Notes: generated from the letters alone by a model not told the origin. A stretch of DNA of 64,000 nt from Caldiserica bacterium UBA4770 (GCA_002403335.1 DHHO01000008.1:62001-126000); one strand, 5' to 3'. Shown: positions 16,871 through 26,759, counted from the stretch's first letter. Numbers and translations: made by a program.

Positions 16871-18702
16871 TGGAAGCAGATATCCTCAGGGAGATTACCT
16901 CTTCTTATAATCTGAAAAGTCTGAGTTTTGATGAACTTGACATCCTTGCCAGCAACATAAGAGATATAATTCTTGATACTGTTTCAAAGAACGGGGGGCA
17001 CCTTGCCTCAAATCTTGGCAGTATAGAACTTACTATTGCATTGCATAAAGTCTTTGATTTAAAGAGAGACAAGATTATTTTTGACGTAAGTCACCAAACC
17101 TATACGCATAAAATTCTTACGGGAAGAAAGGATGCGTTTAGTACGTTGAGGCAATATCGAGGTATCGCAGGGTATTCCAATCCGCAAGAGAGCCCTTTTG
17201 ATGCCTTTATTGCAGGTCATGCCTCCACATCTCTTTCCGTAGCTTTGGGGTTTATCAAGGCAAGAGAACTCTCAGCAGATAATTATGAGATTGTTGTGGT
17301 GATCGGAGATGGTGCTCTCACAGGAGGAGAGGCTTATGAGGGTTTAAATTTACTTGGGCATATGGGAAAAAAAGTCCTTGTTGTTCTCAATGATAATGAA
17401 ATGTCTATTTCTAAAAATGTGGGTGCAGTTTCAAAATTTCTTTCTCATCTTCGTACTTCAAAATCCTATCAATATTTTAAAAGAATCACTACGAGAACAA
17501 GGATAGGTCAGAAGATTAAGCTTTCTATCAAAGAACTTTTGCTTCCTACTACATTTTTTGAAGAATTTGGTTTTACATATTTAGGCCCTATTGACGGGCA
17601 TAATTTAAAAGAACTTGCCCAGACTTTTGAAAGGAGCAAGAACATTCCGGGTCCAACGCTAGTCCATGTCATTACCAAGAAGGGGAAGGGATATAAGTTC
17701 GCAGAGGAAAGCCCCACTCTTTATCATAGTGTTGAACCCTTTAACCTGACAACAGGAATTGTAAAAAATGACAATGTGGGAAAAACCTTTTCTGATTATT
17801 TTGGAGAGATTCTTCTTGAGGAAGGAGAGAAAGATCCTCGTATCTTTGTAATTACAGCTGCCATGACAAATGGTACAAAGACAGAGGCTTTCAAAGAAAA
17901 GTTCCCTTCACGATTTATTGATGTGGGGATTGCCGAACAAACTGCTGTAACAGCTGCTGCTACTCTTGCAAAGAATGGATTTAAGCCCGTTGTTGCTATC
18001 TATTCTACATTTCTTCAGAGAGCATATGACCAGCTTGTACACGATGTTGGTATCCTTGGGCTGCCTGTGATATTCATACTTGATAGGGCTGGGGTTGTTT
18101 CTGATGATGGGCCAACTCATCAGGGTATATTTGATATGACCTATCTGAGGTCAATCCCAAATTTCGTAGTGGCAGCTCCAAAAGATGGATTAGAACTTAA
18201 GGAACTTTTCAGGCTTGCCCTTCTTTCCTCTAATCCTTTTGTAATAAGATTTCCCAAGGATTATACAGTTGAACCCTCGGATACTAAAAGCTTCGAAATA
18301 GGGAAGGGAGAGCTTGTCTTTCCTGGAAATGACCTTCTTCTAATTTCTATAGGTGCGATTTTCGAGAGAGCCTTAAAAGCAAGGGAAATACTCGAAAAGA
18401 AAATGATCTCCACGGCATTGATTAATGCAAGATTTGTAAGGCCACTTGACGTTAATCTTATTCAAAGTGAAGCCTTAAGAATTGGTAGAGTTATAACGAT
18501 TGAGGATAATATACTTGCAGGTGGGTTTGGTTCTGCTGTTAATGAGATACTTTCAATATCCGGTGTCAGAGTCATGAACTTGGGCATAAATGACGTGTAT
18601 CCAGAGCAAGGAAAAAGAAGTTTTCTTCTCGATAAATACGGTCTAAGCCCCGAATTAATTGCTGAGACAGGAGAAAGGTTTGCAAAAGAAAAGAATCGAT
18701 GA
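16870..18702 (+). CDS. dxs: 1-deoxy-D-xylulose-5-phosphate synthase
   Basis: First step of the MEP isoprenoid pathway: a thiamine diphosphate enzyme joining pyruvate and glyceraldehyde 3-phosphate. Visible blocks: FDVSHQTYTHKILTGR, the TPP motif GDGALTGGEAYEGLN with NDNEMSIS, DVGIAEQ in the second domain, and DRAGVVSDDGPTHQG. Length of about 610 aa is normal. The ATG at 16870 overlaps the ispA stop by one base (TGATG); a GTG three bases earlier is an equal alternative. dxr and ispG are elsewhere in the window. Confidence 0.97.
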   Translation: MEADILREITSSYNLKSLSFDELDILASNIRDIILDTVSKNGGHLASNLGSIELTIALHKVFDLKRDKIIFDVSHQTYTHKILTGRKDAFSTLRQYRGIAGYSNPQESPFDAFIAGHASTSLSVALGFIKARELSADNYEIVVVIGDGALTGGEAYEGLNLLGHMGKKVLVVLNDNEMSISKNVGAVSKFLSHLRTSKSYQYFKRITTRTRIGQKIKLSIKELLLPTTFFEEFGFTYLGPIDGHNLKELAQTFERSKNIPGPTLVHVITKKGKGYKFAEESPTLYHSVEPFNLTTGIVKNDNVGKTFSDYFGEILLEEGEKDPRIFVITAAMTNGTKTEAFKEKFPSRFIDVGIAEQTAVTAAATLAKNGFKPVVAIYSTFLQRAYDQLVHDVGILGLPVIFILDRAGVVSDDGPTHQGIFDMTYLRSIPNFVVAAPKDGLELKELFRLALLSSNPFVIRFPKDYTVEPSDTKSFEIGKGELVFPGNDLLLISIGAIFERALKAREILEKKMISTALINARFVRPLDVNLIQSEALRIGRVITIEDNILAGGFGSAVNEILSISGVRVMNLGINDVYPEQGKRSFLLDKYGLSPELIAETGERFAKEKNR

Positions 18703-19480
18703 AGGCCTTCTTGAAAGGAGTCTTGCAAAAACAAGATCAGAGGCGAAAAGGCTTATTCTTGAAGGCTTTGTTCTTCTAAATGGAAGTATTGTAATAAAGC
18801 CATCGACCCCTATTGAAGATGGTGATGTCATATCTATCAAAGAAAGACCTAAATATGTAAGCCGTGGTGGTATAAAGCTTGAATTTGCACTTAAAAAGTT
18901 TAATATCGATGTCAAAGACTTTGTTACTGCAGATATTGGTGCCTCTACAGGAGGGTTTACAGATTGTCTTCTTCAGCATGGAGCAAGAAAAGTTTATGCA
19001 GTAGACGTGGGCTATGGCCAGCTGGATCTCCGTCTAAGGGAAGATCCCCGTGTTACCCTTATCGAGAACACAAATGCAAGATACATAAAGAAAGAACAAA
19101 TTCCTGAGAATCTTGACCTTATTGTAATGGATGTTTCCTTTATCTCTATTTCAAAGATTGTTCCACATATAAAAGGATTTTTAAAGAAAGATGGTCAAAT
19201 TGTCTCCCTGGTTAAGCCTCAGTTTGAAGGGGAGAGAAGGTTTGTCAAAAAAGGAGTAGTAAAAGATAAAGAACTGCAAGAAAAAATCATTACAAATCTT
19301 ATCGATAAAATCAACCAGTCGGGCCAACAAGTAACTTCAATCACCTATTCCCCCATAAAAGGAGCAAAGGGAAATATTGAATATTTTTTTCTTATAAAGG
19401 ATTCACAAGTGTTTGTAAAACCCTTCGATATTCATAGAATTATTGAGGAGATATGGGAGAAGCAGAGATTACAAAAATAG
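18680..19480 (+). CDS. tlyA: TlyA-family rRNA 2'-O-methyltransferase
   Basis: An N-terminal S4 RNA-binding domain (KKRIDEGLLERSLAKTRSEA, then EGFVLLNG) is followed by an FtsJ-type SAM methyltransferase (ADIGASTGGFTDCLLQHGA; VYAVDVGYGQL; DVSFIS; LVKPQFE). TlyA methylates 16S and/or 23S rRNA. I select the TTG at 18680, with AGGAG at 18669-18673, because the protein then starts like its homologues; a TTG at 18659 adds unconserved residues. It overlaps the end of dxs by 23 nt. Confidence 0.94.
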   Translation: MQKKRIDEGLLERSLAKTRSEAKRLILEGFVLLNGSIVIKPSTPIEDGDVISIKERPKYVSRGGIKLEFALKKFNIDVKDFVTADIGASTGGFTDCLLQHGARKVYAVDVGYGQLDLRLREDPRVTLIENTNARYIKKEQIPENLDLIVMDVSFISISKIVPHIKGFLKKDGQIVSLVKPQFEGERRFVKKGVVKDKELQEKIITNLIDKINQSGQQVTSITYSPIKGAKGNIEYFFLIKDSQVFVKPFDIHRIIEEIWEKQRLQK

Positions 19481-20280
19481 GAATTTTTTACCTCCATGAT
19501 GCTTACACAGAAGAGGCAGCAAAAGAACTCTCCAATTTTTTCACGAAAAAGGGGGTCGAAGTATATTTCAAAGAGGATATCGAGAGAATTGAGAGCTCTG
19601 ATCGTGCTTTGATTATAAGTCTTGGAGGTGATGGAACGTTCCTCAGAGCATCCCATATAGCTTTAGACAAAAGACTCCCTGTGCTTGGAATTAATCTTGG
19701 CAGCCTTGGTTTTCTTACTGATGTTGAAGGAATTGATATTAATTCTGTCGCAGAAACCCTTATAAAGGGAAATTTTTATGTTGAGGAAAGGAATGTCCTT
19801 AAGGCAATCATCGTTGGCGAGTCAAAGGAAAAAGAGACTGTTTACGCTGTTAACGATGTAGTACTCTTAAGGAGCGTTACAGATAAAATACTTCAGTTAG
19901 AGTTGACTGTGAATGGAATGAATGTGGGAAGATTTCGTGCAGATGGTCTTGTCTTTTCAACATCAACAGGGTCAACTGCTTACTCTCTTTCTCTTGGTGG
20001 ACCTATTGTTGTACCTCAAGCACCGGTCTTTTCCCTTGTATTTGTAGCGCCTCACAAACTTTCTGTTCGCCCTATTATTTTTTCTTTAGAAGACAGGGTT
20101 TCTGCAAGAATACTTTCTTCTGGTAATTTTAGCTTTCAAAGAGACGGAGAGGAAATTTTCAAACTTGGTTTATATGACAGATTTTGTGTAGAAAAAGGGG
20201 AGTACAATCTCAAAATCGTGCATTTAAAACAAAAAAACTTTTTTGAGGTTTTAAATAAAAAGTTTGAATGGGGTATATGA
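19453..20280 (+). CDS. nadK: NAD kinase
   Basis: Phosphorylates NAD to NADP. The GGDGT motif lies in LIISLGGDGTFLRASH, and NLGSLGFLTDVE and TGSTAYSLSLGGPIV are the other conserved NAD-kinase blocks. Length of 275 aa is normal. GAGGAG just before the ATG supports this start, although it lies 28 nt inside tlyA. tlyA-nadK-recN is a conserved neighbourhood in Firmicutes-like genomes. Confidence 0.97.
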   Translation: MGEAEITKIGIFYLHDAYTEEAAKELSNFFTKKGVEVYFKEDIERIESSDRALIISLGGDGTFLRASHIALDKRLPVLGINLGSLGFLTDVEGIDINSVAETLIKGNFYVEERNVLKAIIVGESKEKETVYAVNDVVLLRSVTDKILQLELTVNGMNVGRFRADGLVFSTSTGSTAYSLSLGGPIVVPQAPVFSLVFVAPHKLSVRPIIFSLEDRVSARILSSGNFSFQRDGEEIFKLGLYDRFCVEKGEYNLKIVHLKQKNFFEVLNKKFEWGI

Positions 20281-20281
20281 A

Positions 20282-21988
20282 ATGCTTGCAGGATTACTTT
20301 TAACAAATTTTGCCATCGTTAAAAAGGTTGAAATTTCTTTTGATTCTAACCTTGTTCTTCTTTCCGGAGAAACTGGGGTTGGAAAGACGATTATTGTAAA
20401 TGCGGTTGCAATAGCATGTGGGGGAAATGTTTCTCAAGATGTAATTCGCTCAGGGGAGGAAAGTGCAACAGTAGAGACAAGCTTTACGCTTTCCGATTCT
20501 CCAAGGACAGTAGAGACCCTTAAAAGATTTTCTCTTTATGAAGGCGAAGATGTTGTGATTCTCTCAAGGACGATCTCAAGAAACAGGAGTAAAAGTATAG
20601 TAAACGGCCATATGGTTTCTCAGAAGGAACTTTTTGAGATTGGTAAGACGCTTATAGATCTCCATGGCCAACACGAAGTTCAATCACTTCTTGATACAGG
20701 AAATCATATTCGTCTTCTGGACAAATTTGGGGGGCAGGAGACCGAAGAGATTAAAAATAAGGTGACTTCTGCAATTTCAAGATATAAAGAAATAAAGAGG
20801 TTGGTTTCAGAACTTGAGGAAGAGGATAGGAAGTATAAAGAAGAGAGAGATTTCATCAATTTTGAAATCCAGGAGCTTCAAGATGCAAGCCTAAGAGAAG
20901 GAGAAGAGGAAGAGCTTGAAGAGGAGGAGAAAATTCTTTCAAATGCAAAGGAACTCACCGATCTTTTAAATCTCTCCAGAGGTATAATGTACAATGATGA
21001 AGGGATTTCAATTATAAAGCAACTTTCCTTTCTTTATGGAAATCTTTTAAGGTGCGTAGAGATTACAGATAAACTAAAAGCTCCAACAGACGATATAGGA
21101 AGGATTCAAACTGAGTTAAAGGAAATTTTCAGGGATATTTCTAATTTTCAAAATAGTGTCATTTATGATCCGGAGAGGCTAAACAATATTGAAGATAGGC
21201 TTTCCCTCATCTCGAAGTTGAAGATGAAATATGGTAAATCTGTTCCCGAGCTTATCACTTACCTTAAAGAGCTAAAGGAAAAAGTAGCTTCCTTTAATAC
21301 AATAGGAAATAATCTTGAGGACCTAAAGAAGGAAGAATCAGATATTCTCTCATTTTTAAGCAAGGAGATTCTTATCCTGAGTAATAAGAGAAAAGAAGTA
21401 GGGGAGAGGTTTAGAGAACTTGTAATCGAGGAATTGAAGGACTTGGCAATGGAAAATGCAGATTTTATGGTTTCTTTTCATTATATTGACGATGCGGATG
21501 GCATACAGATTGGCAATAGACGATTAAAGCTCTTTTCCGACGGTATTGATTCAGTTGAATTTCTTATAAAGCCGAACCCAGGGAAGGATTTCAAGCCACT
21601 TGTTTCTATTGCCTCCGCGGGGGAACTTTCACGAGTTATGCTCGCAATCAAAAGTGTCATAGGTGCAGTAGATGACATTCCTGTACTTGCTTTTGATGAG
21701 GTGGATGCAGGTATAGGTGGAAAAACTGGAGAAAAGGTAGCGGAAAAGCTACTGGAAATTTCGAGATACAGACAGGTAATATGTGTTACTCATTTACCTC
21801 AGGTTGCCTCACTTCCGGGGGAACATTTCGTTGTAGAAAAAGAGGTAAAGGAAAGGGAAACCTTTCTTTCTATCCGAAAACTTAACGAATACGAGAGAAT
21901 TAGTGAAGTTGCAAGGATGATATCGGGGACAAATATCACAGAGACAACAATAAAACAGTCAGAAGAACTTCTAAGGAGGTGGAGATGA
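20282..21988 (+). CDS. recN: DNA repair protein RecN
   Basis: An SMC-like ATPase in double-strand break repair. Walker A is GETGVGKT (more often GETGAGKS). A long charged coiled-coil middle (about residues 150-360) separates it from the C-terminal ABC half with SIASAGELSRVMLAIKS and Walker B PVLAFDEVDAGIGG, then CVTHLPQVAS. The ATG at 20282 gives the usual start LAGLLLTNFAIV; an upstream TTG in frame at 20264 is less likely. Confidence 0.96.
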   Translation: MLAGLLLTNFAIVKKVEISFDSNLVLLSGETGVGKTIIVNAVAIACGGNVSQDVIRSGEESATVETSFTLSDSPRTVETLKRFSLYEGEDVVILSRTISRNRSKSIVNGHMVSQKELFEIGKTLIDLHGQHEVQSLLDTGNHIRLLDKFGGQETEEIKNKVTSAISRYKEIKRLVSELEEEDRKYKEERDFINFEIQELQDASLREGEEEELEEEEKILSNAKELTDLLNLSRGIMYNDEGISIIKQLSFLYGNLLRCVEITDKLKAPTDDIGRIQTELKEIFRDISNFQNSVIYDPERLNNIEDRLSLISKLKMKYGKSVPELITYLKELKEKVASFNTIGNNLEDLKKEESDILSFLSKEILILSNKRKEVGERFRELVIEELKDLAMENADFMVSFHYIDDADGIQIGNRRLKLFSDGIDSVEFLIKPNPGKDFKPLVSIASAGELSRVMLAIKSVIGAVDDIPVLAFDEVDAGIGGKTGEKVAEKLLEISRYRQVICVTHLPQVASLPGEHFVVEKEVKERETFLSIRKLNEYERISEVARMISGTNITETTIKQSEELLRRWR

Positions 21989-23049
21989 AAGTATTTGTCA
22001 TTAACCCTGGGTCAACGACAACGAAGATTGCCTTATTTGACGGAAGAAGTGAAGTATTTTCAGAGACGATAAGGCATTCTCCTGAGGAACTTGGACATTT
22101 TGACTCAATTCTTGGCCAGAAAGAATTCAGAAAGGGAAAAATCATTGACGAATTAGAAAAAAGAGGTGTTGATTTAAAAAGTTTTGATGCAATTATTGGC
22201 AGAGGTGGCATAGTAAAGCCGATCCCAGCAGGTACATATGTTGTGAATGATATACTTTTGAAGGACTTAGCTGATTATTCTTTTGACCAGCAGCATGCCG
22301 CTAACCTTGGTGGAATCATTGCATATGAAATGGCAGCACCATCTGGAAAGCCCGCATTTATTGCCGATCCGATATGTGTTGATGAGTTCGAAGATATTTC
22401 AAGAATATCGGGATTAAGGGAAATCCAGAGAAAGTCACTCCTCCATGCTCTTAATATGAGAGCAAGTATGTACAGATATGCAGAAAATAGTGGAAAGAAT
22501 GTCGAAGATCTAAATCTCATTATTGTGCATCTCGGTGGGGGTATTTCGGTATCGCCCGTGAAAGAAGGAAGACTGATTGATGTAAATAATGCAGATGAAG
22601 GCGGGCCATTTTCACCACAAAGGCCAGGAGGGCTTCCCTCCATAGATGTTGTTAACCTTGCTTATTCGGGAAAGTATACAAGAAATGACCTTGTAAAAAT
22701 GTTTACAAAAACTGGGGGACTTTTGTCATATCTTGGAACAGACGATATGAAAGAGGTTATAAAAAGAATTAATGAAGGCGATAAAGAGGCAAAGGAAGTT
22801 TTTGATGCAATGTGCTATCAGATTTCAAAAGAAATTGGTGCAATGGCAACGGTTCTTAAAGGAAAAATAGATGCAATTATCATTACTGGTGGCGTTGCCT
22901 ATAATGAAGAAGTTGTCCAGGAGATTGAAAGAAGGGTTGATTTTATTGCCAAAATTTTTGTTTATCCCGGGGAGTTCGAGATGGAGTCACTCGCATTTGC
23001 TGCATTAAGAGTCCTTAATGGCGAAGAAAAGCCAAGGGAATACACCTGA
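21985..23049 (+). CDS. buk: Butyrate kinase
   Basis: Makes ATP and butyrate (or a branched-chain acid) from the acyl-phosphate. ASKHA-fold motifs: VINPGSTTTKIALF at the start, VHLGGGISVSPV near the middle, and IIITGGVAYNEE near the end. The ATG at 21985 follows AAGGAGG (21973-21979) with good spacing, giving 354 aa; the upstream in-frame GTG lies inside that ribosome site. The two genes that follow are phosphate acyltransferases, so the set forms a substrate-level ATP pathway from acyl-CoA. Confidence 0.95.
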   Translation: MKVFVINPGSTTTKIALFDGRSEVFSETIRHSPEELGHFDSILGQKEFRKGKIIDELEKRGVDLKSFDAIIGRGGIVKPIPAGTYVVNDILLKDLADYSFDQQHAANLGGIIAYEMAAPSGKPAFIADPICVDEFEDISRISGLREIQRKSLLHALNMRASMYRYAENSGKNVEDLNLIIVHLGGGISVSPVKEGRLIDVNNADEGGPFSPQRPGGLPSIDVVNLAYSGKYTRNDLVKMFTKTGGLLSYLGTDDMKEVIKRINEGDKEAKEVFDAMCYQISKEIGAMATVLKGKIDAIIITGGVAYNEEVVQEIERRVDFIAKIFVYPGEFEMESLAFAALRVLNGEEKPREYT

Positions 23050-23057
23050 GGTGAAGG

Positions 23058-23957
23058 ATGATTAGAAGTTTTGGAGAAGTTGTGGAAAAGGCCAGGGGAA
23101 AGGGAAGTAAGAGAATTGTTGTTGCAGGAGCAGAGGATATTGAAGCAGTAAGGGCAGTAAAGGATGCTTTTGAAGAGGGTATAGGTGAAGGTGTGCTTAT
23201 AGGTGAACCGTCAAAGATTGCTGAAGTGCTTGGCACAATAGGGAAGGACAGTTTTGTAAAGAATATCATCCCTGTTTTCTCTGAGGAAGAGAAAGGCCAT
23301 GTCTCTGTAGAAGAAGTTAAAAAAGGGGGGATTCTCCTCAAGGGTGACATCAAAACTTCTACACTACTCAGGGCTGTCTTAAATAAGGAGTGGGGACTAA
23401 GGACCGAGAAGATTATAAGTGATGTACTCGTATTTGAGGATACAAGGGAAGAAGGAAGGCTGGTTATTCTAAGTGACGGAGGGGTGAATGTGAAACCAGA
23501 TTTTACGAGTCTTCTATCTATTATTGAGAATTCAGTTAATGTCGCTCATGTTCTTGGAATTGAAACACCTCTCGTTGCCTTGCTCTCTGCTAATGAGAGC
23601 GTGAGCCTGGATATGGAAGAAACAATAATATATTCAATGATTGCAAAGATGAATGAGCGTGGGCAGATAAAAAATTGTGTGGTTGATGGCCCCCTTGCCC
23701 TCGACAATGCAATCTCGCTTTATGCTGCCCAGAAGAAAGGTATTAAGTCATCTGTAGCAGGAAATGCAGATATCCTGATTGTCCCCAATATTGTTGCAGG
23801 AAACTTACTGGGAAAGGCTATTAATTATTATGCAAAATTCAAAAATGCTCATATAATTGTTGGAGCTAACGCCGTGATTTTGATACCTTCACGTGCAGAT
23901 CAGAGTGATGTAAAGTTTTATTCAATCGCTCTTGCGCAAATCTATAATAAAATATAA
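23058..23957 (+). CDS. Phosphate acyltransferase, Ptb-like (first paralogue)
   Basis: Belongs to the phosphate acetyl/butyryltransferase family, which swaps CoA for phosphate on acyl-CoA. MNERGQIKNCVVDGPLALDNA and SSVAGNADILIVPNI are the family core. The C-terminal part (GANAVILIPSRADQ) departs from the usual GAxVPIVLTSRADS pattern more than its neighbour does. This suggests a changed substrate or a reduced role. Length is 299 aa. It lies 8 nt after buk. Confidence 0.85.
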   Translation: MIRSFGEVVEKARGKGSKRIVVAGAEDIEAVRAVKDAFEEGIGEGVLIGEPSKIAEVLGTIGKDSFVKNIIPVFSEEEKGHVSVEEVKKGGILLKGDIKTSTLLRAVLNKEWGLRTEKIISDVLVFEDTREEGRLVILSDGGVNVKPDFTSLLSIIENSVNVAHVLGIETPLVALLSANESVSLDMEETIIYSMIAKMNERGQIKNCVVDGPLALDNAISLYAAQKKGIKSSVAGNADILIVPNIVAGNLLGKAINYYAKFKNAHIIVGANAVILIPSRADQSDVKFYSIALAQIYNKI

Positions 23958-23966
23958 GGAGGAAGT

Positions 23967-24881
23967 ATGGAACAGATTAAAACCTTGCAGGGAATTCTTG
24001 AAGCAGTAAAAAGTCGAAAAGAGAAAAAGATCGTTTCTGTAGCTTATGGCCAGGACCTTCATACACTCCAGGCAGTGGAAAGAGGTGTAAAAGAGGGTGT
24101 TTTGAACGCAGTAATTTTTGCAGACAAAGACGAAGTAAAAAAGGTTTGTGGCGAGAATGGAATCGATACCTCACTTTTCGAGGTAGTTAATGTATCAGAA
24201 GAGAAAGAAGCGGTAAGACAAGCAGTCAGATTTGTAAGGGAGAAAAAGGCAGACTTCATTATGAAAGGCCTATGCTCAACCGCAAACTATATGAGAGGAA
24301 TCCTTAATAAAGAGGAAGGACTACTTCCTCCCGATGCTGTACTTTCACATGCTACTGTCATTGAGTCACCTTACTACCACAAGCTTCTTATGGTTTCCGA
24401 TGTTGCAGTGATTCCTGCTCCCGATGTCGGAATAAAAGAAAAGATGATAAATTATGATGTGAAGATTGCCCATGCTCTTGGTATAGAGATGCCGAAGGTT
24501 GCCATTATTGCTGCAGTGGAAACGGTAAGCGAGAAGATGCAGGCAACTGTAGATGCAGCAATTCTTTCAAAGATGAACGATAGAGGTCAGATAAAGAATT
24601 GTTTTGTTGATGGCCCTCTTGCATTAGATCTTGCTGTCTCCAAGGAATCTGTAGAGATTAAAAAGGTAAGGTCATCTGTAGCAGGAGATGCTGATATACT
24701 AATCTTCCCGAATATTGAATCTGCAAATGCCTTTTATAAAACGACGACAAAGTTAGGGGGCGCAGAAATTGGTGCAGTGGTAACAGGGGCAATCGTTCCT
24801 GCTGTTCTCACCTCAAGAGGAGACAGCGAGGCATCAAAATTATATTCCCTGTCACTTGCTGCCCTCATTGCTGAAAGGTAA
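23967..24881 (+). CDS. ptb: Phosphate butyryltransferase (second paralogue)
   Basis: Converts butyryl-CoA or similar acyl-CoA to the acyl-phosphate used by butyrate kinase. Core motifs: MKGLCSTANYMRGILNKEEG, MNDRGQIKNCFVDGPLALDLA, SSVAGDADILIFPNI and VPAVLTSRGDS. It has an AAGGAGG ribosome site. Of the two tandem paralogues, this one keeps the more standard C-terminus and is the better candidate for the true Ptb. It is the last gene of the operon begun at efp. Confidence 0.9.
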   Translation: MEQIKTLQGILEAVKSRKEKKIVSVAYGQDLHTLQAVERGVKEGVLNAVIFADKDEVKKVCGENGIDTSLFEVVNVSEEKEAVRQAVRFVREKKADFIMKGLCSTANYMRGILNKEEGLLPPDAVLSHATVIESPYYHKLLMVSDVAVIPAPDVGIKEKMINYDVKIAHALGIEMPKVAIIAAVETVSEKMQATVDAAILSKMNDRGQIKNCFVDGPLALDLAVSKESVEIKKVRSSVAGDADILIFPNIESANAFYKTTTKLGGAEIGAVVTGAIVPAVLTSRGDSEASKLYSLSLAALIAER

Positions 24882-24889
24882 TTTTGGAA

Positions 24890-24918
24890 TTTTGTAATTT
24901 TTTGGAATGATCTATAAT
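24890..24918 (+). promoter_or_regulatory. Promoter before the S1-domain gene
   Basis: TATAAT at 24913-24918 with a weak -35 candidate (TTTTGT at 24890-24895, 17-base spacer; or TTGTAA at 24892, 15-base spacer). It lies in the 60-bp gap after ptb and gives a leader of about 20 nt. Confidence 0.45.
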
Positions 24919-24943
24919 AAATTTTGAAATTAGGAGATAAATG

Positions 24944-26230
24944 ATGGAAGAAAGAGACATCTATGAAAAAATTAATCCAGAGGTTGTAGAATCTATTTTA
25001 GAAGCTTCTGAACTTGAAAAAATTCCAAGGAGTATTAAGGGTGAAAAAGTTAAAGAAGAGGAAAAGCCTTTAACCCAGAATTCACAAAGGGAAGGAGACA
25101 TTCAGCAAGAAGTTAAAAATAATGTCCTAACTATCCAACAGGGGGAACCGAAAAGCGGAAACGATGTCCTGAAAAACGCGAAAGGATTCTTTCCACGGCC
25201 ATTCAAAAAAGGTGACATAATTTCTGTTACTGTTGTCAAGATACAGCCGAATGGGGTAATGGTAAGTGCAGGGAGTAAAGAAGATCACTTCATCCCCATA
25301 CATGGTTTATCTTTGAATCCTATAAGTTCTCCAGAAGAGGTTGTTAAGATTGGAAACAAGATTGATGTACTTGTGATGAGAGACGGGAATAATGGAGGAG
25401 TTGTCCTTTCTAAGAAGATGGCTGATTATGTAAAAAAATGGCAGGAACTGAAAGAAAAATTTAAAAAAAATGAAGTTGTCTCCGGAAAGGTTGTAAAATC
25501 CATTAAGGGAGGACTGCTTGTTGATATCAATGGTATTGGGGCCTTCCTTCCTCAATCTCAAATAGGTCTGAGAAAGGGAGAGACTGTAGATTCTTTTGTT
25601 GGAAAAACCCTTGATTTTCACATTCTTGAATTAGACCAAACCATAAGAAGAATTATTATATCAAGATTAAAAGTTCTTTCTGAACTCAAGGAGAAAGAGA
25701 GAATGAAATACCTCGTGAACCTTAAAAAGGGTGAGATTTACACTGGTGTCGTGAGATCTATTCAGGATTTTGGAATCTTTGTGGATATTGGAAATGGAAT
25801 TGATGGTCTTGTGAGAGTAAATGAACTAACATGGGGGAGAAGAAAACCAGCACAGGAAGTCGTACATATAGGTGAAACAATAAAGGTAAAGGTTATTGGT
25901 GTTAATCTTGAGTCCGGAAAGGTAGCTCTTAGTTTGAGGCAGTCAAAGCCATATCCTTGGGATGTTGTTGATGTAAAATTTCCTGTTGGCAGTATTGTTG
26001 AAGGCACAGTAATAAGAATCCATCCCTTTGGAGCAGTTGTTGAGCTTGAAGATGGCATAACTGGCCTTGTTCATATCTCTCAGCTTGATATAAAGAGAAT
26101 CAATAAGGTTGAGGATGTCGTCAAAGTCGGAGAAAAAATACAGGTAAAGGTTACGGCAATAGATAGGGATGCTAAGAAGATCAAACTTAGTAGAAGGGCT
26201 ATTCTTGAAGAAGGCCAAGAAGAGTCTTAG
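24944..26230 (+). CDS. rpsA: S1 RNA-binding domain protein (ribosomal protein S1-like)
   Basis: A charged 80-residue N-terminal region with no clear fold is followed by four S1 OB-fold repeats at about residues 89-155, 176-245, 262-335 and 348-420. The third and fourth (GIFVDIGNGIDGLVRVNEL; GAVVELEDGITGLVHISQL) are the best matches to the S1 consensus. Such proteins bring mRNA to the 30S subunit. Two ATGs, at 24941 and 24944, are both possible; TAGGAG (24931-24936) fits the second better. It is cotranscribed with fabZ. Confidence 0.88.
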   Translation: MEERDIYEKINPEVVESILEASELEKIPRSIKGEKVKEEEKPLTQNSQREGDIQQEVKNNVLTIQQGEPKSGNDVLKNAKGFFPRPFKKGDIISVTVVKIQPNGVMVSAGSKEDHFIPIHGLSLNPISSPEEVVKIGNKIDVLVMRDGNNGGVVLSKKMADYVKKWQELKEKFKKNEVVSGKVVKSIKGGLLVDINGIGAFLPQSQIGLRKGETVDSFVGKTLDFHILELDQTIRRIIISRLKVLSELKEKERMKYLVNLKKGEIYTGVVRSIQDFGIFVDIGNGIDGLVRVNELTWGRRKPAQEVVHIGETIKVKVIGVNLESGKVALSLRQSKPYPWDVVDVKFPVGSIVEGTVIRIHPFGAVVELEDGITGLVHISQLDIKRINKVEDVVKVGEKIQVKVTAIDRDAKKIKLSRRAILEEGQEES

Positions 26231-26253
26231 TTCAGGTTGAATGGAGCCTGCAT

Positions 26254-26700
26254 GTGAAAAGTCAGCATTTAAATATCGAGGAAATTAAAAAAATTATTCC
26301 TCAAAGAGAGCCTTTTTTATTCGTAGACGAGATCATTGAAGTGGTCCCCTACAAAAGTGTTATAGGGAAAAAGACGTTTTTTGGAACGGAGGATTTTTTC
26401 AAAGGACACTTTCCTGGGATACCTGTGCTTCCGGGTGTTATTATTGTGGAAACAGTAGCACAAATATCTTCATTTATAGTTCTTATCGACGAGGTAGGTA
26501 AAAATCTAATCGGATTATTTGCAGGTATTGAGAAGTTCAGATTTATAAAAAGGGTCACCCCCGCAGCTACTCTCACTGTAAAAGCAACACTTCTTTCTTA
26601 CAGACATAACCTTGCAAGGAGCGAAGGGAAGGTATTTGTTAACGAAAATCTTTCAGCAGAGGGCATAGTGTCTGCATTTTTTGTGAGCAAGGAAGCATGA
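26254..26700 (+). CDS. fabZ: 3-hydroxyacyl-ACP dehydratase
   Basis: Hot-dog fold dehydratase of type II fatty acid synthesis. IIPQREPFLFVDEI is the typical start. GHFPGIPVLPGVIIVE carries the catalytic His52, and Glu66 lies in that same stretch (FabZ has Glu where FabA has Asp). The start is a GTG with GGAG 7 nt upstream. Length 148 aa. It is followed by acpP, its acyl carrier substrate; the rest of the pathway is not in the window. Confidence 0.93.
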   Translation: MKSQHLNIEEIKKIIPQREPFLFVDEIIEVVPYKSVIGKKTFFGTEDFFKGHFPGIPVLPGVIIVETVAQISSFIVLIDEVGKNLIGLFAGIEKFRFIKRVTPAATLTVKATLLSYRHNLARSEGKVFVNENLSAEGIVSAFFVSKEA

Positions 26701-26759
26701 AGAGCTAATGACAATTTATCAGTGGGATAGTTTAAAAATAAAAAATGAAGGAGGTTAAT

